Of a DNA stretch of 64,000 nt, positions 26,816 through 35,704 are shown piece by piece. The DNA comes from Pontibacterium granulatum (GTDB lineage Bacteria; Pseudomonadota; Gammaproteobacteria; Pseudomonadales; Balneatricaceae), in the NCBI RefSeq assembly GCF_029961155.1, contig NZ_JASBRH010000011.1, positions 1-64,000 on the forward strand, read 5' to 3'. The position numbers and the translations under genes were made by a program. Below the pieces are notes generated by a model. That model did not search any database and was not told where the DNA came from. It worked only from the letters and a program-made list of their open reading frames with translations. Position 1 is the stretch's first letter. The number at the start of each line of letters is the position of its first letter.

Positions 26816-26891
26816 TGGTGCCCAGAGGCGGAATCGAACCACCGACACGGGGATTTTCAATCCCCTGCTCTACCGACTGAGCTATCTGGGC
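26816..26891 (-). tRNA. tRNA-Phe (anticodon GAA)
   Basis: A 76-base cloverleaf with encoded CCA. The acceptor stem is GCCCAGA/TCTGGGC, with a D-arm AGCTCAGTCGGTAGAGC and anticodon stem GGGGA/TCCCC around the loop TTGAAAA (GAA). The T-arm has GGTTCGATTCC. It is nearly identical in layout to E. coli tRNA-Phe. Confidence 0.98.
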
Positions 26892-26912
26892 AACGTCGTA
26901 ACGTGGGTGCGT

Positions 26913-26941
26913 ATTAAAAAGGTTTGGCTTGCCTCTGTCAA
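26913..26941 (-). promoter_or_regulatory. Sigma-70 promoter of tRNA-Phe
   Basis: Minus strand TTGACA, 17-base spacer, TTTAAT, then a GC-rich discriminator (ACGCACCCACG) before the tRNA. The perfect -35 and the GC-rich discriminator are typical of stable-RNA promoters under stringent control. Confidence 0.8.
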
Positions 26942-27215
26942 CGGGGAAAAGCAGAAAAACTTACTTTTTTCGAAGCCTTGTATGTTGTGTGAACAGACCG
27001 GTGTGGTGCGGATGTGTTATCGAGGCTTCAAGGGGCTGTGTTTTTGTGTGATCAGGCCTCGAATATGCGTGATCTGGTGAGGATAACTCTTTAAAACATC
27101 AATCTTTTCCGGGGATAGCCGATAAGAATCAAAACACTTGTTTGTTGTACTTGCTGAATGGGTGTAAAGATCGGTAGATTAGGGCACACACAAGAATTCT
27201 TCGGGCGGTCGCTAG

Positions 27216-28181
27216 ATGGATGTAAAGCAGATTGCAGCTAACTTTCCATTTCTGAAAAAGAAGGGCAAGGTCAAAGGCCTGACGGCCTTGGCGTTAGTGG
27301 ATGGCGGTGTGGCTCTGGCTCATGTGACCAGCGGTAAAAAGCCTGAATTAGTTGCGTGCGAGTTTATAGAAACGCCTGCTCCATTTACCGATATCAAGCT
27401 GTTGCGGGATCGGATTGATGCACTTGGCTTGTCAGGATCAAACACAGTAGGCCTGCTGGATCAGGGGGGCTATCAATTACTGTTGGTGGATGCGCCCGAT
27501 GTACCGGATGAGGAGATGGCCGATGCGTTGCGTTGGCGTGTAAAAGATCTGGTTGGGTTTGACATCGAACACTCCAAAATCGATTACATCGAATTGCCCG
27601 AGGATGCATACCGTGGCCGGTCTCGCATGGTATACGCGGTTGTAGCTGAACAGTCGCAAACAGAGCGCCTGGCGTCCTGGATTGAGGAGCTAGGGCTAAC
27701 CCCTGCCGTGATTGACGTACCGGAAACTGCATTGCTGAACATCACCAAGGATATGGCGGATGAAGAATCCGGCTTGGTGGTATTCCACCTGGGCTCACCC
27801 TCCAGCAGTGTGAGCCTTCTCTCCCAGCAGGCGATCTATTTCACCCGTTCATTGTCCTACGACGTTAATCTGGCTGATCGAAACCCACACCAAGCGGCGA
27901 GTTCTGCGGTTCTGGAGTTGCAGCGTTCGCTGGATTACTACGAAAGCCAGGTGGGTAAGCCGCCGTGTGTAAAGCTGGTCATATTGCCGATGCAGTTTGG
28001 GGAGACCCCGTTGATCACGGAGCTTCGCAGCAATCTGCCGCTGGAGGTAGAAGCTCTCGATCTGGCGTCCGTGGTGACAAGCCGTAAGCCTCTCGATGTA
28101 GAAATCCAGCAGCGTTGTTTGTTGGCGATAGTCGCGGCGTACCGTGAGCTTTCTGCGCAGCAGGGAAATGCGACTAAATGA
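27216..28181 (+). CDS. mshI: MSHA biogenesis protein MshI (PilM-like)
   Basis: Cytoplasmic actin-like (PilM/GspL-type) component of the MSHA type IV pilus, expected to anchor the PilN-like protein to the inner membrane. The 321-aa protein has the PilM-like early KGKVKGLTALALVDGG strand and ends with a C-terminal ATPase-fold half. It opens the msh operon. The preceding 320 bp after the tRNA contain no gene and no promoter I would defend. The stop overlaps the next ATG by 4 bases (ATGA). The family match rests mainly on position and fold-like features. Confidence 0.85.
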   Translation: MDVKQIAANFPFLKKKGKVKGLTALALVDGGVALAHVTSGKKPELVACEFIETPAPFTDIKLLRDRIDALGLSGSNTVGLLDQGGYQLLLVDAPDVPDEEMADALRWRVKDLVGFDIEHSKIDYIELPEDAYRGRSRMVYAVVAEQSQTERLASWIEELGLTPAVIDVPETALLNITKDMADEESGLVVFHLGSPSSSVSLLSQQAIYFTRSLSYDVNLADRNPHQAASSAVLELQRSLDYYESQVGKPPCVKLVILPMQFGETPLITELRSNLPLEVEALDLASVVTSRKPLDVEIQQRCLLAIVAAYRELSAQQGNATK

Positions 28182-28789
28182 AGCAGCAGATAAACCTTTA
28201 TACGCCCAAGGTCTCGGCCGCCAGAGATATATGGTCTCTGCCGTCCGTTATTTTGATGGTGGTGCTTATTACGCTGGTTGCTGCCTTTGCTTCCTGGGGT
28301 TTTACCCAATACGCTGACTCACGCGTATCCAGATTGCAGGCACTGCAGGATAAGAACACTGCGTTACCCAGCCAGATTGCATTGCTGGAAAAACAGCGTA
28401 AAGAACTGCGCCCTGATCCGGCAATACTTCAGGAGCAGGATCGCATTCGTCAACTGATAGCGGAGAAGCAGGAACTGTCCGCAATGCTGAGTCAAATGCA
28501 GCCAGGTGTTTCTGGGCGTGGATTCTCACCTTATATGTATGGGTTGGCGCAAGTGAGCCGCAGCGGAGTGTGGATTACCGACTTTGATCTCCATTTAGCG
28601 CAAAGCCAGGTCGAGTTAACTGGTATCGCGCGTACGGCGAGTGATGTGCCTTTGTTGTTGCGTGATCTGGGTGAAACGGATGCGTATCGCGCGATTCGCA
28701 TTGCTGATTTCTCCATCGCCAAAGAGAGTAAAGACCACAAATTCAAGGTGATGGGCTTTGTGACCACCGGAGGGATCAATGAGCCGTAA
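28178..28789 (+). CDS. MSHA biogenesis PilN-like protein
   Basis: Bitopic inner-membrane assembly protein, equivalent to PilN. The 203-aa protein starts with the PilN signature QQINLYTP and has one membrane segment at about 22-46. A coiled coil (LEKQRKELR through LIAEKQELSAML) and a ferredoxin-like periplasmic end follow. It overlaps mshI by 4 bases and mshJ by 11, so the trio is coupled. In Vibrio-type loci this slot is a second MshI gene. Confidence 0.87.
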   Translation: MKQQINLYTPKVSAARDIWSLPSVILMVVLITLVAAFASWGFTQYADSRVSRLQALQDKNTALPSQIALLEKQRKELRPDPAILQEQDRIRQLIAEKQELSAMLSQMQPGVSGRGFSPYMYGLAQVSRSGVWITDFDLHLAQSQVELTGIARTASDVPLLLRDLGETDAYRAIRIADFSIAKESKDHKFKVMGFVTTGGINEP

Positions 28790-29498
28790 CGCTTGGCGCA
28801 GGGTGGATGCAGCTTGGGATAAGCTGAGCCGACGTGAGAAGGCCTTGCTGTTCTTTACCGCGCTGGTTATCCCGGTGATGTTGCTGTTTGTGATGGTGTT
28901 GGAGCCTGCGCTTGACCGTATGCAGGGGGTTGAAGATCAGATTACCTCCCTTGAGCGTTCCGTGAACACGCAGGAGCGTATGTTGCGTATGTTGCAGGAT
29001 GCAGACCTGCCGGATCCAAACGCCAAAGCGCATAAGCAACTGAAGGCGCTGGTGAGCCGGTTGGATGCGCTGGACAATGAAGTGGAACGCTTTGCCCGCA
29101 ACCTGGTTGGGCCGGAGCAGATGTTGGGTTTGCTTTATTCCGTGTTGGGGCCGGAAAACGATCTGAAACTGGTTGAGGCTCTGAGCCTGCCGGTAGAGCC
29201 GCTGGTACTGAGTCCGGAAAAGGAAGGTGCAAACGTGCCTGCGATCAAGCTGACCGCAGAGGCCGCCGAGCGTGAGCGCGCCAAAGCAATGCAGGACGCG
29301 GTAATCTATATCCACCCGTTTGAGGTGCAGTTGGAAGGCAGTTATGAAGCGCTGTACCAATACCTGAAGGGGCTGGAGGCACTGCACCAGGGATTCTTCT
29401 GGGATCGATTGCAGTTTACTGCGGAAGATTATCCGAACGCGTCGATCCGCTTGCGTGTACATACGCTGAGTACAGAGGAGAACTGGCTTGGTGCGTAA
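28779..29498 (+). CDS. mshJ: MSHA biogenesis protein MshJ (PilO/GspM-like)
   Basis: Bitopic inner-membrane protein of the pilus alignment complex, the PilO counterpart. 239 aa: a short basic N-terminus (SRREKALLF), one transmembrane helix around 25-45, a coiled coil (VEDQITSLERSVNTQERML) and a periplasmic ferredoxin-like domain. It begins inside the previous gene and ends inside mshK, typical of the packed msh operon. Confidence 0.87.
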   Translation: MSRNAWRRVDAAWDKLSRREKALLFFTALVIPVMLLFVMVLEPALDRMQGVEDQITSLERSVNTQERMLRMLQDADLPDPNAKAHKQLKALVSRLDALDNEVERFARNLVGPEQMLGLLYSVLGPENDLKLVEALSLPVEPLVLSPEKEGANVPAIKLTAEAAERERAKAMQDAVIYIHPFEVQLEGSYEALYQYLKGLEALHQGFFWDRLQFTAEDYPNASIRLRVHTLSTEENWLGA

Positions 29499-29835
29499 TC
29501 TGATTTTGGGGCTGATGGCCTTGGCTACTATGCCGCTTTCGGCAAACAGTTTGCCGGGTGATCCAACCCGACCGACCGAATATAAGCCGGTGGTGAATTC
29601 GGCGAAAATTGTGAAGCGCCATTATGCACTTACCTACCTGATGGTGGGGGAGCAGCGCAAAGTCGCCGTAATTAACGGCAAACAGGTGACACCAGGTAGC
29701 AGAGTTGACGGCGCGAGGGTGCTGTCAATCACTACGCAAGGGGTGCGTTTACGGGTTGGTGACCAGACACGATTGCTGACGATCGGTAAACAAGCCGGGT
29801 TTAAGAAAGAACTGAGTGATAGGAAACGGAACTGA
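29491..29835 (+). CDS. mshK: MSHA biogenesis protein MshK (PilP-like)
   Basis: Small periplasmic protein, predicted PilP-like linker between the inner-membrane complex and the secretin. 114 aa with an N-terminal signal peptide ending near SANS, then DPTRPTEY and a HQ-like domain (AVINGKQVTPGSRVDGARVL). GTG at 29491 was chosen. TTG three bases earlier is also possible, and GAGGAG at 29476-29481 serves either. It overlaps mshJ and precedes mshL by two bases. Confidence 0.85.
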   Translation: MRNLILGLMALATMPLSANSLPGDPTRPTEYKPVVNSAKIVKRHYALTYLMVGEQRKVAVINGKQVTPGSRVDGARVLSITTQGVRLRVGDQTRLLTIGKQAGFKKELSDRKRN

Positions 29836-29837
29836 CC

Positions 29838-31478
29838 ATGAAACGATTGATGAGTGTGTTGGCGCTGAGCGTCGGAGTCACCGTATCGGGTTGTTCCTCA
29901 CTTGATTCGATGAACGACACTGCGGTCACCGATGAGAGCATTGCGGCGCTTGAGGAGGCGATCAATGTCCAGCAGCAGATCGAGGCTGAAGAACAAGCAC
30001 ACTCCGAAGCGGCTGCTGTTGCGCCTCCGCCGCTGGTGCCACCGCTGGATATTCAGACGCTGAGCCAGCCAGGCGAAGAGCGCTTTGATGTTGTGGCTGA
30101 TGGCCTCAGTGCCCATGATTTCTTTATGGGGCTGGTGCAGGGTACCGACTACAACATGATTGTGCACCGTGATGTTGAAGGTACGGTGAACCTGAAGTTG
30201 AAAGATGTCACCGTAGACGAAGTGATGCAGGCGATGCGCGAAGTGTATGGCTACGAGTATCGCAGAAGTGGCAAGCTTTACCAGGTGGTGCCGGCCAAGC
30301 TTCAGACCGAGATTTTTCAGCTGAACTATCTGGATATAGCGCGCGAAGGCGTATCCGATACATTGGTGAGCGCGGGCTCTGTGCGTGATGCGACCTCATC
30401 GGATTCAGGTTCTGGCAGCAGTGATACCGACAGCAGCTCCAGTTCATCCTCCACCAGTGTGGGCACCCGCATCAGTACCAAAACCTCGGCCAACTTTTGG
30501 GTCAACCTCAAACAGACCCTGGATACGCTGATCACCGGGGATGACCGCCGTGTGGTTGTAATGCCGCAGACAGGGATGATCATTGTGCGTGCCTTGCCAA
30601 GCGAGTTGCACACCGTACGTGAATATCTGAATAAGGCGGAGCTGAGCCTGCATCGCCAGGTGGTGATTGAGGCGAAGATCCTCGAGATCACCCTGAATGA
30701 CAAGTATCAGGCGGGCGTAAACTGGACTGCATTGGGACAGCCAGGCAGTTCTGCTTCTGGAAAAACAGTGACCCTGAGCCAAGTCGCGTCTTCAATCACC
30801 GCGGACGGCTTGGGTGGGATCTTCCGATCAACATTTGCGTTGAACGACTTTACAGCCGTGATCGAGCTGCTGGGGCGACAGGGTGATGTACAGGTGCTGT
30901 CCAGCCCGCGCGTATCCACCATCAACAACCAAAAAGCGGTTATCAAGGTGGGTACCGATGAGTTCTTCGTCACCGAAGTGGAAACTACGACCACAACCGG
31001 GACGTCCACTACCACTACCCCGAGTGTAGAGCTGACACCGTTCTTCTCCGGCATCGCACTGGATGTGACACCGCAGATCAGTGAGGAAGGTGGGATTGTC
31101 CTGCATATTCATCCAACCGTGTCTGAAGTGGAAGATCAGCAGAAACAGATCAATATCGGCAGTGATGATCTGTCCCTGCCGCTGGCGTTCAGCTCCATTC
31201 GTGAATCAGATAGCATCGTGCGAGCCAACAGTGGTCAGGTTATCGTCATCGGTGGTCTGATGAAGTCTGAAAATGAAGATCAGAATGAACGGACACCGTT
31301 CCTGGGTGAGCTGCCGGGTGTCGGCAACCTGTTCACTCAGCGCCGCTCTGTGGGCAGTAAAACAGAGCTGGTAATCCTGCTGCGTCCGGTGCTGGCTGAC
31401 AATGACAGTTGGCAAGCGGAGTTAGAGCGTAGCTTGCGTTCCTTCCAGCGTTTGCGCGTAGAAAGCACACAACAGTGA
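29838..31478 (+). CDS. mshL: MSHA outer-membrane secretin MshL
   Basis: Forms the outer-membrane pore for the MSHA pilus. 546 aa. A lipoprotein signal peptide ends in the lipobox VSGC, so it should be lipid-anchored. Then a secretin N0/N1 region (DVVADGLSAHDFFMGL, VNLKLKDVTVDEVM), a Ser/Asp-rich linker (residues near 180-210), and a GspD-type secretin domain (QVLSSPRVSTINNQKAVIKVG, then GQVIVIGGLM and LPGVGNLF). A Thr-rich insertion is visible in the beta-barrel region. Close spacing to mshK and mshM supports one transcript. Confidence 0.95.
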   Translation: MKRLMSVLALSVGVTVSGCSSLDSMNDTAVTDESIAALEEAINVQQQIEAEEQAHSEAAAVAPPPLVPPLDIQTLSQPGEERFDVVADGLSAHDFFMGLVQGTDYNMIVHRDVEGTVNLKLKDVTVDEVMQAMREVYGYEYRRSGKLYQVVPAKLQTEIFQLNYLDIAREGVSDTLVSAGSVRDATSSDSGSGSSDTDSSSSSSSTSVGTRISTKTSANFWVNLKQTLDTLITGDDRRVVVMPQTGMIIVRALPSELHTVREYLNKAELSLHRQVVIEAKILEITLNDKYQAGVNWTALGQPGSSASGKTVTLSQVASSITADGLGGIFRSTFALNDFTAVIELLGRQGDVQVLSSPRVSTINNQKAVIKVGTDEFFVTEVETTTTTGTSTTTTPSVELTPFFSGIALDVTPQISEEGGIVLHIHPTVSEVEDQQKQINIGSDDLSLPLAFSSIRESDSIVRANSGQVIVIGGLMKSENEDQNERTPFLGELPGVGNLFTQRRSVGSKTELVILLRPVLADNDSWQAELERSLRSFQRLRVESTQQ

Positions 31479-31492
31479 TTGAGAGGCCGTGA

Positions 31493-32407
31493 ATGTATGC
31501 TGAGCATTTCGGGCTGCGCGAGTTACCGTTCACACTGACCCCGAACACCCGTTTCTTTTTAAATCTGACCAGCCATCAGGAAGCCCTCAATCTGATGCTG
31601 GTTGCACTGCACAGCGGGGACGGTTTCATCAAAGTTGTAGGCGAGGTGGGTACCGGCAAGACACTGTTGTGTCGAAAGCTGCTCAACTCGCTCGATGAGA
31701 GCCAGTTTGTCACCGCGTATATACCTAACTCAAACCTGAATCCCGCTGAATTCCATTGTGCTGTAGCAAATGAGCTGGGGATCTATACCCCGGAAAAATC
31801 GAACCAAGATTTGTTGCAGCTGCTCACTCGACGATTGATCGAGCACGCCCAACATGGGAAGCGGGTGGTGGTGCTGGTGGATGAAGCGCAGGCGATGCCG
31901 GATGAGACCATCGAAGCATTACGCTTGCTGACCAATTTGGAAACTGAGTCAGAAAAGCTGTTTCAGGTGGTGTTGTTTGGCCAGCCAGAGCTGGATAAGA
32001 AACTAAACCAGTACTCTCTGCGTCAACTGACGCAACGCATAACATTCAGTTACAGATTGAAGAAACTGGAACCTGATGAGGTGCGTGCTTATATCCACTG
32101 GCGCATGCAAGCGGCGGGGTACGTTGGCAAGCCGTCATTTGAACGCGACGCCTGCGACCTGATCGCCCGAGCAGCGGGAGGAATTCCCAGGTTGGTGAAT
32201 GTGCTGAGTCACAAGGCGCTTATGTCAGCCTATGGAAAGGGGGATGAAAAGGTCAAAGTACTGCATGTGGTGCGCGCGATCGAGGACACGGAGGGGGTAG
32301 CATTGCCTTGCGCCTCTCTCATTAAACAGTGGCTGTCTGCCGTGGTGGCTGTGATGGCGATTGCGATGATTACCTGGGGCGTGATGATTGTGGGTATGCA
32401 GCCGTGA
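31493..32407 (+). CDS. mshM: MSHA biogenesis ATPase MshM (ExeA-like)
   Basis: AAA+ ATPase anchored in the inner membrane, thought to help the secretin assemble or insert, as ExeA does. 304 aa. The N-terminal YAEHFGLRELPFTLTPNTRFF signature leads to Walker A GEVGTGKT and Walker B VVVLVDEAQ. An RQLTQRI sensor follows, and a C-terminal hydrophobic segment is at about 281-300. The last four bases (GTGA) overlap the mshN start. Confidence 0.94.
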   Translation: MYAEHFGLRELPFTLTPNTRFFLNLTSHQEALNLMLVALHSGDGFIKVVGEVGTGKTLLCRKLLNSLDESQFVTAYIPNSNLNPAEFHCAVANELGIYTPEKSNQDLLQLLTRRLIEHAQHGKRVVVLVDEAQAMPDETIEALRLLTNLETESEKLFQVVLFGQPELDKKLNQYSLRQLTQRITFSYRLKKLEPDEVRAYIHWRMQAAGYVGKPSFERDACDLIARAAGGIPRLVNVLSHKALMSAYGKGDEKVKVLHVVRAIEDTEGVALPCASLIKQWLSAVVAVMAIAMITWGVMIVGMQP

Positions 32408-33849
32408 GCCTGGTCAATGACATGCTGCGCGACTTGGAAAAGCGCGGGCAGAGTCGGACTGCGGTATCGGATGGCGTCTCCGTGCAGTCTGTAGAGACAC
32501 GCACAGCAGAGCGTGCAGGCCGGCGATTAAACTGGCCACTGTGGCTGGTTGTTGTTGCGCTGCTTATCGGCTTTCTTACATTGGCCTGGATGCAGTGGCG
32601 CCCCCTGTCTCAGGGTGCGGAACAGGCCGGGCAACCCGTAACCGTGACGCCGGCTGCCGACATACCAGTAAAAACAGCCTCACCAGCGAAGCCGGAATTA
32701 CGTCTGGAACAGGTCAGTTGGCGCAACATGGATCGAGGCGGAGTACTTGTTATGCGCTTCAGTGCGCCGGCGCAGGTACAGCTGATCAACCAGACCCGAG
32801 CGTCTATGGTGATTGCGTTACCCAATGCTCATTTGACCAATACCTTGCCGTTGCCAGAAAAAAGCGTCATAAGCGACTTTAACCTCGTGGCAGACCGAGG
32901 GCAGCTGTTGCTTGATCTGAAAGCTGTGCGGGATGCCCGGTTTGAATTGCTGCAACCGGACGCCAGGCAGATTGAGTTGGCGGTGTGGTTGAGCGAACCA
33001 GAGCCGGAGGAGAGTCCGGTGACAGCGGATGCGCCGGCACAACTGTTGTCAGAGAAAAAACCGGCGGTCGTGGAAAAAACTGAGAGAAAGGCGAGGTCTG
33101 AACCTGTTCCGGTCAATGCTGCTGCCGCCGAGGCACAAGCCAAGCCTAAGCCCGATGCTGCCATAGAAACCACTCAAAAGGCGGCAAGTACCAAGGGGTT
33201 AGCCAAGGCACAGGAAACCGGGCCGGTGCAGACGGCTCCGGCGAAGGGTGCGGCGAAACCATCGAAAGACGTACGCGGCCTGACCGATAGCCAAGCCGTG
33301 GTGAACGCGCGTAAATTGCTGCAACAGAATAAGGTAACTGAAGCGCAGCGGTTGCTAGCGTCTCAGGTAGAGCAGGGGGCGTACGCGCCCGACAGCCAGG
33401 CCATGCTGGCGAGTCTGTATCTGGCGGGTGGGGATGTGATCCAGGCTGCAGATGTTGCCGATGCCGGTCTGGCGACAGCGCCCTTACACAGCGGGTTAAA
33501 GAAAGTGAAGGCGCGTACCTTACTGATGAATAATGATAGTGCAGCTGCTGTGGCGTTGCTCCAACGCGCGCCGCCTGCAATCAAACTGGATGCGGAGTAT
33601 CATGAGATTCTTGCCGCCGCGCTGCAGCAGCAGGGGCGGGCAGATGATGCCGTAAATGTATATTATCAATTGCTGCAGTATGACAGTGGGCAAGCCCGTC
33701 TGTGGGTGGGGCTCGGTTACTCTCTGGAGCTTGCGGCGCGACCGGATGAATCGCGCCAAGCCTATGAAAGCAGCCTGCAGGTGCCAGGCATCGAAGATAA
33801 TCTGAAGCGTTATGTAACTCAGCGGCTGTCTCAGCTGGCGGAGAGGTAG
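32404..33849 (+). CDS. mshN: MSHA biogenesis protein MshN (TPR protein)
   Basis: Inner-membrane TPR protein of the pilus machinery. The GTG at 32404 was chosen because it gives the family start V/M-SLVNDMLRDLEKRG and overlaps the mshM stop. A longer open frame from 32329 lies wholly inside mshM. 481 aa: transmembrane segment near 45-62, an AMIN-like periplasmic domain, a long Pro/Ala/Lys-rich linker, then TPR-like repeats (AQRLLASQVEQGAYAPDSQAML, then YHEILAAALQQQGRADDAV). Regulation as for the rest of the operon. Confidence 0.9.
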   Translation: MSLVNDMLRDLEKRGQSRTAVSDGVSVQSVETRTAERAGRRLNWPLWLVVVALLIGFLTLAWMQWRPLSQGAEQAGQPVTVTPAADIPVKTASPAKPELRLEQVSWRNMDRGGVLVMRFSAPAQVQLINQTRASMVIALPNAHLTNTLPLPEKSVISDFNLVADRGQLLLDLKAVRDARFELLQPDARQIELAVWLSEPEPEESPVTADAPAQLLSEKKPAVVEKTERKARSEPVPVNAAAAEAQAKPKPDAAIETTQKAASTKGLAKAQETGPVQTAPAKGAAKPSKDVRGLTDSQAVVNARKLLQQNKVTEAQRLLASQVEQGAYAPDSQAMLASLYLAGGDVIQAADVADAGLATAPLHSGLKKVKARTLLMNNDSAAAVALLQRAPPAIKLDAEYHEILAAALQQQGRADDAVNVYYQLLQYDSGQARLWVGLGYSLELAARPDESRQAYESSLQVPGIEDNLKRYVTQRLSQLAER

Positions 33850-33862
33850 GAGGTTCGGCGTA

Positions 33863-35698
33863 GTGGCTGCACCCAAAACACGATTACGTATAGGCGATAT
33901 GCTGGTCCAGGAAGGTGTGCTTACCGAAGCACAGCTGATGGAAGCACTCGCCCAACAGAAAAAGACCCGTCAGAAACTGGGTAAAACCCTTGTGACGATG
34001 GGGCTGGTGGAAGAAAAACACTTTCTTGAGTTTCTCTCCAAACAGCTGAAGATCCCGATGGTGGATCTGGCCCACTATTCCTTTAATCAGCAGGACGTAC
34101 TGCGCCTGTCTGAGACCCACGCACGCCGTTTTCGCGCCATCGTACTGAAAGAGGATACCGACTCTTTTGTGGTAGGGATGAGCGATCCGATGGACATCTT
34201 TGCCTTCGATGAATTGCAGCGCCTGTTGCCGAAACCGGTGGATGTGGCAGTTGTCTCCGAAAGCCAGTTGTTACAGTCGCTTGATCTGGTGTATCGCCGT
34301 ACCTCCGACATTGAGGTGTTGGCCGACCAGTTGAATGACGAGATCGCTGAAGACGCTTTTGACCTGGCGCAGATGACCGCCAACGATGAGCAGGATGTCC
34401 CGGTCGTTAAGTTGCTGAAAAGCCTGTTTGAAGATGCGGTGCAGATCGGTGCATCCGATATCCATATCGAGCCGGACGAGCATGTCCTGCGTATTCGCCA
34501 GCGTGTGGATGGCACGCTGCATGAACACGTTATGAAAGAAAACAGGATCGCTTCAGCGTTGGTATTGCGCCTGAAGCTGATGGCGCACCTGAACATCTCC
34601 GAGAAGCGGTTGCCACAGGATGGCCGCTTCAACATGAACGTGAAAGGCCGCAGTATCGATATCCGTATCTCCACCCTGCCGATCCAGCACGGTGAATCCG
34701 TGGTGATGCGCTTGCTGGATCAATCGGCGGGGCTGGTGGGGCTGGATAAGGCGGGCATGCCGGAAGAGATGCTGACTCGTTTGAGGCGCCTGATTCGCGA
34801 ACCGCACGGTATTGTGTTGGTAACCGGCCCGACCGGTAGCGGTAAGACGACTACGTTGTACGGTGCGTTGAACGAGCTGAACAGTTTCGACAAGAAGATC
34901 ATCACCGTAGAGGATCCGGTTGAGTATCGGTTACCCCGCGTCAACCAGGTTCAGGTACATCCCGAGATCGGCCTGACCTTCGCCAGCGTTTTGCGTGCCT
35001 GCCTGCGTCAGGACCCGGATGTGCTGTTGCTGGGTGAGATTCGTGACCGGGAAACCGCCGAGATCTCTCTGCGTGCCGCGATGACCGGCCACTTTGTATT
35101 GTCCACATTGCACACCAACGATGCCGTCTCCAGTGCCATGCGTCTGGTGGATATCGGTATTGAGGGGTACCTGGCGGCGTCAGCCATCCGCGCCATTCTG
35201 GCACAGCGCCTGGTGCGGAAAGTGTGTAACAACTGCTCCAGTCTTTACCGCCCGTCACCGCAGGAGAATGCCTGGTTGGCCGCGCATCTGCCAAAACTTG
35301 GGCTTAGCGAAGGTGAATTCAAAAAAGGGCGTGGGTGTACCTACTGCAACAACACAGGGTACAAGGGGCGGATCGGTATCTTCGAGTTGCTTGAGCTAAA
35401 TGACGGCATGGCGGATGCCCTGCGTCGCAATGACAGCTCGGCTTTTACCGCCGCCGCCTATGCTGACGAGCGATACAAACCACTGGTATACAGTGCATTG
35501 GATCTGGCCTCTAAGGGGGTGATCACACTGGATGAGGTTTTCCGGGTGACCGAGCAGCTGGACGAGACCAAGTTTAATGAGGCAAGCCTGGCGAAAGCGC
35601 AGGAAGAGGCGAAGCAGGTGAAAACCGTATCGCCTACCTTGCAGCAGGCGCCGGAAGCCACGCCGGTTACAGGCACCATCAAGCTGGAGCTGGAGTAA
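33863..35698 (+). CDS. mshE: MSHA pilus extension ATPase MshE with c-di-GMP-binding N-domain
   Basis: Hexameric motor ATPase that powers pilus polymerisation. 611 aa from GTG, with AGGAGG 9 bases upstream. Residues 1-60 contain two MshEN half-motifs (RLRIGDMLVQEGVLTEAQL and KLGKTLVTMGLVEE). These bind c-di-GMP in Vibrio MshE, so pilus extension is probably controlled by that messenger. Then come Walker A GPTGSGKTT, the Asp box, Walker B LLLGEIRDRETA, the His box and a zinc tetracysteine (CNNC, then CTYC). Confidence 0.96.
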   Translation: MAAPKTRLRIGDMLVQEGVLTEAQLMEALAQQKKTRQKLGKTLVTMGLVEEKHFLEFLSKQLKIPMVDLAHYSFNQQDVLRLSETHARRFRAIVLKEDTDSFVVGMSDPMDIFAFDELQRLLPKPVDVAVVSESQLLQSLDLVYRRTSDIEVLADQLNDEIAEDAFDLAQMTANDEQDVPVVKLLKSLFEDAVQIGASDIHIEPDEHVLRIRQRVDGTLHEHVMKENRIASALVLRLKLMAHLNISEKRLPQDGRFNMNVKGRSIDIRISTLPIQHGESVVMRLLDQSAGLVGLDKAGMPEEMLTRLRRLIREPHGIVLVTGPTGSGKTTTLYGALNELNSFDKKIITVEDPVEYRLPRVNQVQVHPEIGLTFASVLRACLRQDPDVLLLGEIRDRETAEISLRAAMTGHFVLSTLHTNDAVSSAMRLVDIGIEGYLAASAIRAILAQRLVRKVCNNCSSLYRPSPQENAWLAAHLPKLGLSEGEFKKGRGCTYCNNTGYKGRIGIFELLELNDGMADALRRNDSSAFTAAAYADERYKPLVYSALDLASKGVITLDEVFRVTEQLDETKFNEASLAKAQEEAKQVKTVSPTLQQAPEATPVTGTIKLELE

Positions 35699-35704
35699 GC
35701 CTGA